DNA of 64,000 nt from Corbicula japonica. Lineage: Eukaryota; Mollusca; Bivalvia; Venerida; Cyrenidae. Position numbers and translations under genes: made by a program. The DNA is taken from the NCBI GenBank assembly GCA_038501625.1, contig JAZAYU010000005.1, positions 7,378,001 through 7,442,000 on the forward strand, written 5' to 3'. Shown here one piece after another: positions 32,057-44,375 of this stretch. The stretch's first letter is position 1; each line of letters starts with the position of its first letter. Below the pieces are notes generated by a model, which saw only the letters and a list, made by a program, of their open reading frames with translations, made no database searches and was not told the DNA's origin.

Positions 32057-34920
32057 AACAAGAGGGCCATGATGGCCCTTTATCGCTCACCTGAGTACAA
32101 CAAAGTTCTTTTTAGTAACAGTGACCAAGACCCTGAGATGACCCATATTCGAACTCATCCGAGAAATCATTGGGACAAACATCCTGACCAAGTTTCATGA
32201 CAATCGGAGCAAAAATGTGACTGCTAGAGTGTTAACAAGAAAATTCTATTTTAAGTAACAGTGACCTAGTTTTTGGACCCAGATGACCCATATTCGAACT
32301 CTTCCAAGAAATCATTGGGACAAACACCCTGACCATGTTTCATGACAATCAAGGCAAAAATGTGACCGCTACAGTATTAACAAGAAAATTCTATTTTTAG
32401 TAATAGTGACCTAGTTTTTGGACCCATATTCGAACTCGTCCAAGAAATCATTGGGACAAACATCCTGACCAAGTTTCATGACAATCGGAGCAAAAATGTG
32501 ATCGCTAGAGTGTTAACAAGAAAATTCTATTTTTAGTAACAGTGACCTAGTTTTTGGACCCAGATGACCCATATTCGAACTCGTCCGAGATATCATTGGG
32601 ACAAACATCCTGACCAAGTTTCATGACAATCAGAGCAAAAATGTGACTGCTAGAGTGTTAACAAGAAAATTCTATTTTCAGTAACAGTGACCTAGTTTTT
32701 GGACCCAAATTACCCATATTCGAACTCGTCCGAGAAAGCATTGAGACAAACATCCTGACCAAGTTTAATGACAATCGGAGCAAAAATGTGACCGCTAGAG
32801 TGTTAACAAGAAAATTCTATTTTTAGTAACTGTGACCTAGTTTTTGGACCCAGATGACCCATATTCGAACTCGTCTGAGAAATCAATAGGACAAACATCC
32901 TGACCAAGTTTCATGACAATCAGAGCAAAATTGTGACCTCTAGAGTGTTAACAAGAAAATTCTATTTTTAGCAACAGTGACCTTGTTTTTGGACCCAGAT
33001 GACCCATATTCGAACTCGTCCGAGAAATCATTGGGACAAACATCCTGACCAAGTTTCATGACTATCGGAGCAAAAATGTGACCGCTAGAGTGTTAACAAG
33101 AAAATTCTATTTTTAGTAACAGTGACCTAGTTTTTGGACCCAGTTGACCCATATTTGAAGTCGTCCGAGAAATCATTGGGACAAACATCCTGACCAAGTT
33201 TCATGACGATCGGAGCAAAAATGTGACCGCTAGAGTGTTAACAAGATAATTCTATTTTTAGTAACAGTGACCTAGTTTTTGGACCCAGATGACCCATATT
33301 CGAACTCGTCCGAGAAATCATTGGGACAAACATCCTGACCAAGTTTCATGACAATCGGACCAAAAATGTGACCGCTAGAGTGTTAACAAGAAAATTCTAT
33401 TTTTAGTAACAGTAACCTAGTTTTTGGACCCAGATTACCCATATTCGAACTCGTCCGAGAAATCATTGGGACAAACATCCTGACCAAGTTTCATGACAAT
33501 CGAGGCAAAAATGTGACCGCTAGAGTGTTAACAAGAAAATTCTATTTTTAGTAACAGTGACCTAGTTTTTGGACCCAGATGACCCATATTCGAACTCGTC
33601 CGAGAAATCATTGGGACAAACATCCTGACCAAGTTTCATGACAATCGGAGCAAAAATGTGACAGCTAGAGTGTTAACAAGAAAATTCTATTTTTAGTAAC
33701 AGTGACCTAGTTTTTGGACCCAGTTGACCCATATTCGAACTCGTCTGAGAAATCATTAGGACAAACATCCTGACCAAGTTTCATGACAATCAGAGCAAAA
33801 TTGTGACCGCTGGAGTGTTAACAAGAAAATTCTATTTTTAGCAACAGTGACCTAGTTTTTGGACCCAGATGACACATATTCAAACTCGTCCGAGAAATCA
33901 TTGGGACAAACATCCTGACCAAGTTTCATGACTATCGGAGCAAAAATGTGACTGCTAGAGTGTTAACAAGAAAATTCTATTTTTAGTTACAGTGACCTAG
34001 TTTTTGGACCCAGTTGACCCATATTCGAACTCGTCCGAGAAATCATTGGGACAAACATCCTGACCAAGTTTCATGACAATCGGAGCAAAAATGTGACCGC
34101 TAGAGTGTTTACAATATAATTCTATTTTTAGTAACAGTGACCTAGTTTTTGGACCCAGATGACCCATATTCGAACTCGTCCGAGAAATCATTGGGACAAA
34201 CATCCTGACCAAGTTTCATGACAATCGGAGCAAAAAAGTGATCGCTAGAGTGTTAACAAGAAAATTCTATTTTTAGTAACAGTGACCTAGTTTTTGGACC
34301 CAGATGACCCATATTCGAAGTCGTCCGAGATATCATTGGGACAAACATCCTGACCAAGTTTCATGACAATCGGAGCAAAAATGTGACCGCTAGAGTGTTA
34401 ACAAGAAAATTCTATTTTTAGTAACAGTGACCTAGTTTTTGGACCCAGATGACCCATATTCGAACTCGTCCGAGAAATCATTGGGACAAACATCCTGACC
34501 AAGTTTCATGACAATCGGAGCAAAAATGTGACTGCTAGAGTGTTAACAAGAAAATTCTATTTTTAGTAACACTGACCTAGTTTTTGGACCCAGATGACCC
34601 ATATCCGAACTTGTCCAAGAAATCATTAGGACAAACATCCTGACCAAGTTTCATGACAATCGGAGTAAAAATGTTACCCTTAGAGTGTTAACAAGAAAAT
34701 TCTATTTTTAGTAACAGTGACCTAGTTTTTGGACCCAGATGACCCATATTCTAACTCGTCCGAGAAATCATTGGGACAAACATCCTGACCAAGTTTCATG
34801 ACAATCGGAGCAAAAATGTGACCGCTAGAGTGTTAACGAACTAAGTGTGGACGGACGACGGACGACGGACATTCATCGATCCTAATAGCTCACCCTGAGC
34901 CAGCTCAGGTGAGCTAAAAA
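32057..34920. mobile_element. 145-bp-unit tandem element, copy 1
   Basis: Leader gagggccatgatggcccttt (itself a small palindrome) and cgctcacctgag, then about eighteen units of exactly 145 bp containing ctgaccaagtttcatgacaa and aagaaaattctatttttag, then gtggacggacgacggacgac, a hairpin-like gctcaccctgagccagctcaggtgagc, and an A run. The ends share inverted tcacctgag/ctcaggtga. No coding. I infer a non-autonomous bivalve element of the pearl/Helentron kind. Confidence 0.88.
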
Positions 34921-35164
34921 GTTCAGTCGTTTGCTTCGAATTTTCCCTTGTATATTTTGTTTTTGTGGTACCCCTATACGCTGATTGAGGACTCAAACGA
35001 TCGCGATATAGCGAAGCTGTAATGCATTTTAAACTTGAAAATATTAAATGAGCAAAATTTGATTTTATGAGGTCGATAAAATGATATGATTATTGGGATG
35101 GTATTCGGACACCGGATATGGTTATCCCAATAGTGATTTAGGTATCTGTTCCCATCCCTACTAA

Positions 35165-36950
35165 CTAGCATTGGTGTGTATGTGTCTGACTAGCAATGCT
35201 GTTCCTAAGACTGACTAGCAAAAATGGGTCTATATCTGACTAGTAATGATGTTCCTAAGACTGACTAGCAATGGTGGGTCTATGACTGACTGGCAATAGT
35301 GGGTCTATGTCTGACTAACAATGCTATTCCTAATGCTGACTAGCAATGATGGGTCTATGTCTAACTAGCAATGATGTTCCTAAGACTGACTAGCAATAAT
35401 GGGTCTATGTCTGACTAGCAATGATGTTCCTAATATTGACCAGCAATAATGGGTCTATATCTGACTAGTAATGATTTTCCTAAGACTGACTAGCAATGGT
35501 GGGTCTATGACTGACTGGCAATAGTGGGTCTATGTCTGACTAACAATGCTATTCCTAACACTGACTAGCAATAATTGGTCTATATCTGACTAGCAATGAA
35601 GTTCAAAAGACTAACTAGCATTGGTAGGTCTATTTTTGACTGGCAATGGTGGGTCTATGTCTGACTTACAATGCTGTTCCTAAGACTGACTAGCAATAAT
35701 GGGTCTATGTCCGACTAGCAATGAAGTTTATAAGACTAACTAGCATTAGTGGGTCTATGTCTGACTTACAATCCTGTTCCTAAGACCAACTAGCAAAAAT
35801 GGGTCTATATCTGACTAGTAATGATGTTCCTAAGACTGACTAGCAATGGTGGGTCTATGACTGACTGGCAATAGTGGGTCTATGTCTGACTTACAATGCT
35901 ATTCCTAAGACTGACTAGCAATGATGGGTCTATGTCTAACTAGCAATGATGTTCCTAAGACTGACTAGCAATAATGGGTCTATGTCTGACTAGCAATGAT
36001 GTTCCTAATACTGACTTGCAATAATGGGTCTATATCTGACTAGTAATGATGTTCCTAAGACTGACTAGCAATGGTGGGTCTATGACTGACTGGCAATAGT
36101 GGGTCTATGTCTGACAAACAATGCTATTCCTAACACTGACTAGCAATAATGGGTCTAACTAGCAATGAAGTTCAAAAGACTAACAAGCATTGGGGTTATT
36201 TGACTGACTGGCAATAGTGGGTCTTTGTCTGACCTACAATGCTGTTCCTAAAACTGACTAGCACTAATGGGTCTATGTCTGACTAGCAATGAAGTTAATA
36301 AGACTAACTAGCATTGGTAGGTCTTTGTCCGACTTACAATGCTGTTCCTAAAACTGACAAGCAATAATTGGTCTATGTCTGTCTAGCAATGAAGTTAGAC
36401 TAACTAGCATTGATGGGTCTATGTCTGACTTACAATTCTGTTCCAAAGACTGACTAGAAATAAAGGGTCTACGTCTGACTAGCAATGATGTTCCTAAGAC
36501 TGACTGGCAATAGTGGATCTATGCCTGACTTTCAATGCTGTTCCAAAGACTGAATAGCAATAATGGGTCAATGTCTGACTGGCAATGCTGTTCCTAATGT
36601 CTGACTAGCAAAAATGTTGCTAAGAATTTCAAGCAATTGTGTTCCAAATACTGACAAGCAATGATGTTCCTTAGACTTACTAGCAAAGGTGGGTCTATGT
36701 CTGACTAGCAATGATGTTCCTTAGACTGACTAACAATGATGTTCCTTAGACTGACTAGCAATGGTGGGTCTATGTCTGACTAGCAATGATGTTCCTTAGA
36801 CTGACTAGCTATGATGTGCCTAAATCTCATTACCAATGGCATGCTGATGTCTGAATAGCAATGTCATGTCATTGCCTGACTAGCAGTGTTGTATCTAACT
36901 CTAGTCTAACCCTAACTAGCATTATAATGTCTTAGCCCAACTAACACTGT
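35165..36950. repeat. 50-bp dimeric minisatellite (tgactagcaatg)
   Basis: Alternating 25-bp monomers TGACTAGCAATGATGTTCCT-AAGAC and TGACTAGCAATAATGGGTCT-ATGTC, about 1.8 kb in all, decaying at the right. The reverse complement of the 24.0-26.2 kb unit (catgtctaagcctgactagc) matches this monomer, so the two arrays are one family in opposite orientation. Confidence 0.93.
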
Positions 36951-36960
36951 TTTATCTTAA

Positions 36961-37277
36961 CAGGGATTTTTTCCGCTTGATATATACGAATACTTTTATA
37001 TCTTTATTTCCAATTTTGAATTAGAGAAGAAAAATTCGAAACTGAATTTCAAACAAAAACCCTTGTTATCTGTGTCAATTCAATAACTAAATATTAAAGC
37101 TTGTTAGTTATTTAGGCATCATTTGTTTCTATATTCAAGAAATTAAAAAAATAATATTAAATACCTGTAAAACTTTTTATTCCCCAATGATGCAAAAAAA
37201 ATCCCAATTTCTGGCTAAAAGATGGGAAATTTTCCAATTCCAGGGCTATGGGTCATATTCCCAAATTGGTAAAAAAC
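36961..37277. mobile_element. Degenerate element inserted in the minisatellite edge
   Basis: Starts cagggattttttccgctt and contains gatgggaaattttccaattc and ggctatgggtcatattccc. Minisatellite sequence (ggactagcactatagtgtc) resumes after it. The right terminal repeat is not clear. Confidence 0.55.
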
Positions 37278-37369
37278 AAAAGCATTGGACTAGCACTATA
37301 GTGTCAAAGCCTCACTAGAACTTTAGTGTCTTTGTCTGGACAAACCTACTAACAGTTTGAGGACTATAG

Positions 37370-37605
37370 GTGACTGCATTGTCCAGTTAGGTTTTGTGTT
37401 GAAGGTCACTGTGACCTTGACTTCTGACCTACTTTTCTGACAATCAATAGGGGTAATTTACAGATGATGACAAACCTACCTATTTGAGGTGAAAGCATTG
37501 TCTAGTTATTGATCAGACAAGGTGGTTCATGAACGATGGACCGACCACCAACCGACATGTGCAAAGCAACATAACCTCACTTCTTCTAAGGGGGGGAATA
37601 ATAAA
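37370..37605. repeat. Fragment of ~150-bp-unit element with ggac tail
   Basis: Contains aaggtcactgtgaccttgac and ends gaacgatggaccgaccaccaa, ccgacatgtgcaaagc. This is the tail style of the other tandem-unit elements here. Confidence 0.55.
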
Positions 37606-37935
37606 CAGAATTAAGGTTATGACATCATTTGGTTGAGTAACAAGATACTCTGAATTTTTAGCAGCTGTAACATTTGTACTATCTGTTGTTTTTTGTTATT
37701 TTAAAAGAGCATATGTATACTATTTATTATAAAATGATGTAATTGCTAAATGCCAGAATATCTTAGTATCCCATTAAACAGGTCGTACTCACATGCCTTC
37801 TACAAGTCTTGCCTATCTTGAGACAATTCCTACCAGAGGTCAGCTCATCTTGAGAACCAATGACAATGCACACCTGAAAAACAAAGAAGAAACATGCCTT
37901 TTATCAAATGTTGTTTCACTAGATGCCAGTCATGT
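37605..37935. repeat. Segmental duplication, left partner
   Basis: aataataaacagaattaagg, ttatgacatcatttggttga and aatgccagaatatctt match 51990-52560 in the same order, including an exon-like block. The right partner has a TTAA-type MITE (52130-52309) that is absent here. Confidence 0.82.
37793..37873 (-). CDS. Exon-like copy, open for 27 codons
   Basis: Minus strand: acceptor ctttgtttttcag before 37873, donor GTGAGT after 37793, 81 bp open throughout (VCIVIGSQDELTSGRNCLKI then GKTCRRH). It is a paralogue of the 52379-52492 block, with about 33-40 bp missing near the donor end. Shared GKT and DEL residues and the duplicated introns show common origin. The protein is not recognised, and read with one carried base it stops after about nine codons, so the true phase is uncertain. 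Confidence 0.42.
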
Positions 37936-38221
37936 TATTTAACTTTTGACTAACTAAATGGGTGTTCAGTTGAACACTGGTACAATTACAAAAATTTGCA
38001 TAACTTCATCAAATGTGATCTTGACTTAAAGAATTTGGCATCATCATGACAGTCATAAGCAACATAATTTGGAAGTTTGATGAAGAAAATGTTCAACATA
38101 CTGTTCACAAATAATTAGGAGTAGATCTAATAAATACCTCCAAAACATCTTTCTAAAAGATTATTAAAATCAACTGCCTCAAACCTTTCAGCTAAGACAT
38201 ATGAAATAAACCCTGCATGCA

Positions 38222-38453
38222 ATATCACTCGCCAACTTGTTCTTTCCAGATGATCAGTAAGCACTCAAACATTGAAACCTTATTGCAATCTCACACACAA
38301 AGTATATTATTTCCAGATGATCAGTAAGCACACAGCTCCCACACACAATGGACTCTTCATGCAATCTCACATACAAAGTATGTTATTTCCAGATGATCAG
38401 TAGGCACACAGCTCCCGCACACAATGGACCTTCATGCAACCTCAACCACAAAG
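38222..38453. repeat. ~76-bp tandem repeat, left part
   Basis: About three units containing ccagatgatcagtaagcaca, cagctcccacacacaatgg and gcaatctcacatacaaag. It resumes at 41405 after a nested insertion. Confidence 0.88.
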
Positions 38454-41404
38454 CAGGTTTTTTCCCTTCTATAGCATGGGCCATTTATGGGCTGGGCCAT
38501 TTATGGGCGCCTTCCCCTCAGAAAATTTCTTTAACATCATGCAGTTTTCCCCAAAAAGTACCTTTAAATCAGGTTTTTTCATTCCTCTTGAGAGAAGAAA
38601 TCACGCTTTTTCCCCCATTATTTTAGGGCATGGGCCATTCCCCAGGCAATGAAACAAGAGGGCCATGATGGCCCTTTATCGCTCACCTGAGTACAACAAA
38701 GTTCTTATTAGTAACAGTGACCAAGACCCCGAGATGAGCCATATTCGAACTCATCCGAGAAATCATTGGGACAAACATCCTGACCAAGTTTCATGACAAT
38801 CGGAGCAAAAATGTGACTGCTAGAGTGTTAACAAGAAAATTCTATTTTAAGTAACAGTGACCTAGTTTTTGGACCCAGATGACCCATATTCGAACTATTC
38901 CAAGAAATCATTGGGACAAACACCCTGACCAAGTTTCATGACAATCGGACCAAAAATGTGACCGCTAGAGTGTAAACAAGAAAATTCTATTTTTAGTAAT
39001 AGTGACCTAGTTTTTGGACCCAGATGACCCATAACCGAACTTGTCCAAGATATCATTGGGACAAACATCCTGACCAAGTTTCATGACAATCAGAGCAAAA
39101 ATGTGACTACTAGAGTGTTAACAAGAAAATTCTATTTTTAGTAACAGTGACCTAGTTTTTGGACCTAGATGACCCATAACCGAACTTGTCCAAGATATCA
39201 TTGGGACAAACATCCTGACCAAGTTCCATGACAATCAGAGCAAAAATGTGACTGCTAGAGTGTTAACAAGAAAATTCTATTTTTAGTAACAGTGACCTAG
39301 TTTTTGGACCTAGATGACCCATATTCGAACTCGTCAGAGATATCATTGGGACAAACATCCTGACCAAGTTTCATGACAATCAGAGCAAAAATATGACTGC
39401 TAGAGTGTTAACAAGAAAATTCTATTTTCAGTAACAGTGACCTAGATTTTGGACCCAAATTACCCATATTCGAACTCGTCCGAGAAAGCATTGAGACAAA
39501 CATCCTGACCAAGTTTAATGACAATCAGAGCAAAATTGTGACCTCTAGAGTGTTAACAAGAAAATTCTATTTTTAGCAACAGTGACCTTGTTTTTGGACC
39601 CAGATGACCCATATTCGAACTCGTCCGAGAAATCATTGGGACAAACATCCTGACCAAGTTTCATGACAATCAGAGCAAAATTGTGACCTCTAGAGTGTTA
39701 ACAAGAAAATTCTATTTTTAGCAACAGTGACCTTGTTTTTGGACCAGATGACCCATATTCGAACTCGTCCAAGAAATCATTGGGACAAACATCCTGACCA
39801 AGTTTCATGACTATCGGAGCAAAAATGTGACCGCTAGAGTGTTAACAAGATAATTCTATTTTTAGTAACAGTGACCTAGTTTTTGGACCCAGATGACCCA
39901 TATTCGAACTCGTCCGAGAAATCATTGGGACAAACATCCTGACCAAGTTTCATGACAATCGGACCAAAAATGTGACCGCTAGAGTGTTAACAAGAAAATT
40001 CTATTTTTAGTAACAGTAACCTAGTTTTTGGACCCAGATTACCCATATTCGAACTCGTCCGAGAAATCATTGGGACAAACATCCTGACCAAGTTTCATGA
40101 CAATCGAGGCAAAAATGTGACCGCTAGAGTGTTAACAAGAAAATTCTATTTTTAGTAACAGTGACCTAGTTTTTGGACCCAGATGACCCATATTCGAACT
40201 CGTCCGAGAAATCATTGGGACAAACATCCTGACCAAGTTTCATGACAATCGGAGCAAAAATGTGACAGCTAGAGTGTTAACAAGAAAATTCTATTTTTAG
40301 TAACAGTGACCTAGTTTTTGAACCCAGTTGACCCATATTCGAACTCGTCTGAGAAATCATTAGGACAAACATTCTGACCAAGTTTCATGACAATCAGAGC
40401 AAAATTGTGACCGCTGGAGTTTTAACAAGAAAATTTTATTTTTAGCAACATTGACCTAGTTTTTGGACCCAGATGACCCATATTCGAACTCGTCCGAGAA
40501 ATCATTGGGACAAACATCCTGACCAAGTTTCATGACTATCGGAGCAAAAATGTGACCGCTAGAGTGTTTACAATATAATTCTATTTTTAGTAACAGTGAC
40601 CTAGTTTTTGGACCCAGATGACCCATATTCGAACTCGTCCAAGAAATCATTGGGACAAACATCCTGACCAAGTTTCATGACAATCGGAGCAAAAAAGTGA
40701 TCGCTAGAGTGTTAACAAGAAAATTCTATTTTTAGTAACAGTGACCTAGTTTTTGGACCCAGATGACCCATATTCGAAGTCGTCCGAGATATCATTGGGA
40801 CAAACATCCTGACCCAGTTTCATGACAATCGGAGCAAAAATGTGACCGCTAGAGTGTTAACAAGAAAATTCTATTTTTAGTAACAGTGACCTAGTTTTTG
40901 GACCCAGATGACCCATATTCGAACTCGTCCGATAAATCATTGGGACAAACATCCTGACCAAGTTTCATGACAATCGGAGCAAAAATGTGACTGCTAGAGT
41001 GTTAACAAGAAAATTCTATTTTTAGTAACACTGACCTAGTTTTTGGACCCAGATGACCCATAACCGAACTTGTCCAAGAAATCATTAGGACAAACATCCT
41101 GACCAAGTTTCATGACAATCGGAGTAAAAATGTGACCCCTAGAGTGTTAACAAGAAAATTCTATTTTTAGTAACAGTGACCTAGTTTTTGGACCCAGATG
41201 ACCCATATTCGAACTCGTCCGAGAAATCATTGGGACAAACATCCTGACCAAGTTTCATGACAATCGGAGCAAAAATGTGACCACTAGAGTGTTAACGAAC
41301 TAAGTGTGGACGGACGACGGACGACGGACGGACGACGGACGACGGACATTCATCGATCCTAATAGCTCACCCTGAGCCAGCTCAGGTGAGCTAAAAAAGC
41401 CCTG
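38454..41404. mobile_element. Family X element (inverted) split by a tandem-unit element
   Basis: Left end CAGGTTTTTTCCCTTC, right end aaaaaagccctg; the outer part reads as the reverse complement of the 31368-31564 element (ggcgcccataaatggccc, ccccaaaaagtacctttaaa). The 38653-41397 tandem-unit element lies inside it near the aatgaaaaaa end. It is itself inserted in a 76-bp tandem repeat, with caaag/gaaag as a possible target duplication. Confidence 0.8.
38653..41397. mobile_element. 145-bp-unit tandem element, copy 2
   Basis: Same leader, unit and tail as 32057-34920, in the same orientation, with about seventeen and a half units. The ggacgacggac tail is longer than in copy 1. Long runs of matching unit variants (for example gaggcaaaaatgtgaccgct, agcaaaaaagtgatcgctag) occur in the same order in both copies, so they descend from one multi-unit element rather than from separate amplification. 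Confidence 0.88.
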
Positions 41405-41545
41405 CTGAAAGTATGTTATTTCAAGATGATCAGTAAGCTCACAGCTCCCACACATAATGGACCCTTAATGCAATCTCACACACGAAGTATACAAAGCATG
41501 TTATTTCTAAATGATTAGTTAGCTCACAGCTCACACACACAATGG
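41405..41545. repeat. ~76-bp tandem repeat, right part
   Basis: Two more units (aagatgatcagtaagctcac, agctcccacacataatgg). Confidence 0.82.
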
Positions 41546-42059
41546 ACCAAGCCTTATGGAATTCATTTCAAATTCATTTAAGGTCAATCAGAAATCATTT
41601 ATATTCAGAAAGTCAAATATACAAACAATGTCACTCCACAAGCTCAGGAACCTCTTTTCCCCAAGCTAGGTCAGATCTACACAAATACGGTGAATCCTCT
41701 TTCAGATTTTCAATTAAACTTGCATTTCTTCTAATATCTGTGACAGGAGATTATAAAATTGAGATTTGATACCACGTAACCAGTCTAAAATCTCAAGTAT
41801 CTAACTTGCTGAAATGATGACCAGTCGCAATTTCAGTGAATCAGATCCTTGAGATTTGAGACTGTTTTCCATTCTCAGTTTTATGATCTTGGAGCCTGGG
41901 ACTGAGACAGATGAAAAATGAATGTGATAATCAAACTTAATGCCCAACACTGCCACAAATTTTCAAGTAAATATTGTTATAGTGAAAAAGTAGTTGGCAC
42001 TTCAAGTCCACCCCTCCCTATTAATAATGGACTGAACAAAGCAAATATTGTGTTGCCAT
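41546..42059. other. No gene recognised; partial inverted-repeat element
   Basis: Contains a decayed relative (about 41780-41905) of the tcataaaact element at 54537-54655. Otherwise AT-rich sequence with no paired splice sites. Confidence 0.45.
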
Positions 42060-42194
42060 AGTATACATTCCATGCCATCTGATCAGGATCTAAATTATTG
42101 CCTTTAGATTCATCATAAATGTGCCAGCCGATCTGGATCCTTGATGGTTCACCAATTTGATAAAAGGCATACATATATGCATAGAGTCTGTTAA
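42060..42194. repeat. Decayed palindromic MITE copy
   Basis: gccatctgatcaggatctaa and cagccgatctggatcc remain; the terminal repeats are lost. Confidence 0.65.
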
Positions 42195-42704
42195 TTTGAA
42201 GAGTTTGTATAGACCACTGCCCCTAACCAATAATCTACAATTTATTCAAATCACTCATCATCTTGAAATTGTAGAAGTTAGCTCTTCACTTTAATGGACT
42301 CTGCACAAGAAAATGTTGCAAATAAAAAAAAACTATTTGTGAAGATCATAACAAAATCTATTCTGAAAAGTTCATGTTAAAATTTTAAAGACATCCTCCT
42401 GTATAATACAATGTAGTACAAATTTTGCTATATAAGAGTACTGTTTAATTTATAATAAACCACATTTAACTATAATTTACTATTAACCCAGACATGATTT
42501 AAAATTTGCTATATATCTCATACTTGAATTGGTGATAAACAGTCCTATGTCGGTATGTTTAGTATCCTGGTGATTTTAGATGCCCGACACTTCCATGCAG
42601 TTTCAATTAGAAGTATCACAATTTACCACCTTATAACAAGGAACCATCAGGTAGACATAAGTCAGTTTAACCCCCTATTGAGACCATCCCAAAATTTAGA
42701 CAAC
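42195..42704. other. AT-rich stretch without recognisable feature
   Basis: No exon pair, TIR or tandem repeat seen. Confidence 0.45.
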
Positions 42705-43222
42705 CTCGAAATAAAGACCTCTATTTCAATGTCCCATTTTACAGCATTGAACTATAGTCCTCTCCGATATAAAGACCTCTATTTCAATGTCCCATTTTAC
42801 AGCATTGAACTATAGTCCTCTCCGAAATAAAGACCTCTATTTCAATGTCCCATTTTACAGCATTGAACTATAGTCCTCTCAGAAATAAAGACCTCTATTT
42901 CAATGTCCCATTTTACAGCATTGAACTATAGTCCTCTCAGAAATAAAGACCTCTATTTCAATGTCCCATTTTACAGCATTGAACTATAGTCCTCTCAGAA
43001 ATAAAGACCTCTATTTCAATGTCCCATTTTACAGCATTGAACTATAGTCCTCTCAGAAATAAAGACCTCTATTTCAATGTCCCATTTTACAGCATTGAAC
43101 TATAGTCCTCTCAGAAATAAAGACCTCTATTTCAATGTCCCATTTTACAGCATTGAACTATAGTCCTCTCAGAAATAAAGACCTCTATTTCAATGTCCCA
43201 TTTTACAGCATTGAACTATAGT
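42705..43222. repeat. 58-bp minisatellite, left part
   Basis: About nine nearly identical units (gaaataaagacctctatttc, aatgtcccattttacagca, ttgaactatagtcctctca). Split at 43223 by a hAT-like element. Same period as the 6.6-19.8 kb satellite but unrelated in sequence. Confidence 0.96.
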
Positions 43223-44015
43223 TAGTGTTGGGAAATCGGTTGCAAATCATAATCGATCATCGGTTGGAATCGGTTGCCCCTTTCGATGTGATTTCATGAT
43301 TATAATCGGTTTCTTATTTTACGCAGTGTTAGGTTTACAAATGATCTTAGATCAGTAGCATACATAATTACTGGATACTAATAATTTTCAACTTTCTGAC
43401 CAAAAACCGAATCAAAATCATTTCTGCCCAAAAAGGTTTGTGCAACTGAACAGAACCCCTATAGATCCGCCACATGAATTCTCAAATGCATAAATGTTGC
43501 TTTTCCTATGAATAATATACTGATTTTAAGGGTGAAGACACAAGATAAGAGGTCTAGTTAATGCAATACATATTTATTCGAAGAATATTTACCATCGTGA
43601 TATAGCTAACGAACTCAAGACGCTCGACAAAATCGGCGCCATTTTGTGTTTTTGCTTGTTGCCTGTATTTTTGTACTATTTGCAACAAATTCTGCAAAGG
43701 CCTTTTGATAGGTCTAGGTTTTTTTCCGTGCGATGGAAGTTCTTCGTTAATCTTGTAGAATCTAAAGTGCTTCTGATTGATTTTTTTGCCTAGGTTTTCG
43801 TAAATCTCTCGGGTCGCCATTTTAATTTTCAATTTTTCAAAGTGATTTCCCTTTATAGCCGGTGTAAAAGCCGAAACCCGTACCTTTATATTTTGGCTCT
43901 TACACTGCGCATGTCTCAACTGTAAATCGATTATGAGAGAACGACATCGATCATCGACATCGAGAAGCATTTATACGTCGCTAATCGATGTCTTCCGATC
44001 ATCGGCACATCACTA
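43223..44015. mobile_element. hAT-like element, 793 bp, ACTATAGT target duplication
   Basis: Begins TAGTGTTGGGAAATCGG and ends with the complement of TAGTGATGTGCCGATGATCGG's first bases; TAGTG fits the YARNG rule for hAT ends. A perfect 8-bp duplication ACTATAGT flanks it (43215-43222, 44016-44023), as expected for hAT. The subterminal regions are rich in atcgat/gatcatcgg motifs. It carries a minus-strand frame that may be a transposase remnant. Confidence 0.93.
43554..43818 (-). pseudogene. Possible N-terminal fragment of hAT element protein
   Basis: From an ATG in good context (aaaatggcg, about 43818) a basic peptide MATREIYENLGKKINQKHFR ... continues about 88 codons to a TAG. The frame is open further upstream to 43970. 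No DDE or BED motif can be made out, so this is at most an N-terminal portion kept in a non-autonomous element, or chance. Confidence 0.3.
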
Positions 44016-44104
44016 ACTATAGTCCTCTCAGAAATAAAGACCTCTATTTCAATGTCCCATTTTACAGCATTGAACTATAGTCCTCTCAGAAATAAAGACC
44101 ACGC
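44016..44104. repeat. 58-bp minisatellite, right part
   Basis: One and a half units continuing after the hAT-like insert. Confidence 0.93.
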
Positions 44105-44111
44105 CACTACT

Positions 44112-44145
44112 AAGACCACCTTTTCACAGTCCAAAAGGTGGTCTT
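44112..44145. repeat. Short perfect hairpin
   Basis: aagaccacctttt and aaaaggtggtctt flank a small loop at the array edge. It resembles a terminator stem, but in animal DNA it is more likely a repeat by-product. Confidence 0.6.
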
Positions 44146-44375
44146 AATAGCAGGGTTTCAACCTATATCCTTGTTATGACTGAACAAATATAACTAGAAA
44201 CACATGTAACAGAATACTCTTCTAGAAAATAAAACATGAGACCGTCGAAAACGGGTAATTCTCCTCGAATCGGTACTTTATCACAAAAACAGTTAGTTGT
44301 GTAACTCTTGAGGTGAATTTTGAAAATAGTGTAGTGCTATAAAATTAGACAATTTTAATATCCAACAACTATTGT

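Noticed and set aside
33997..40671. Frames repeating MVRMFVPMIS and similar
   Set aside because: Translation of 145-bp units.
44112..44145. Bacterial-type terminator hairpin
   Set aside because: Eukaryotic context, no transcript unit and no following T run.
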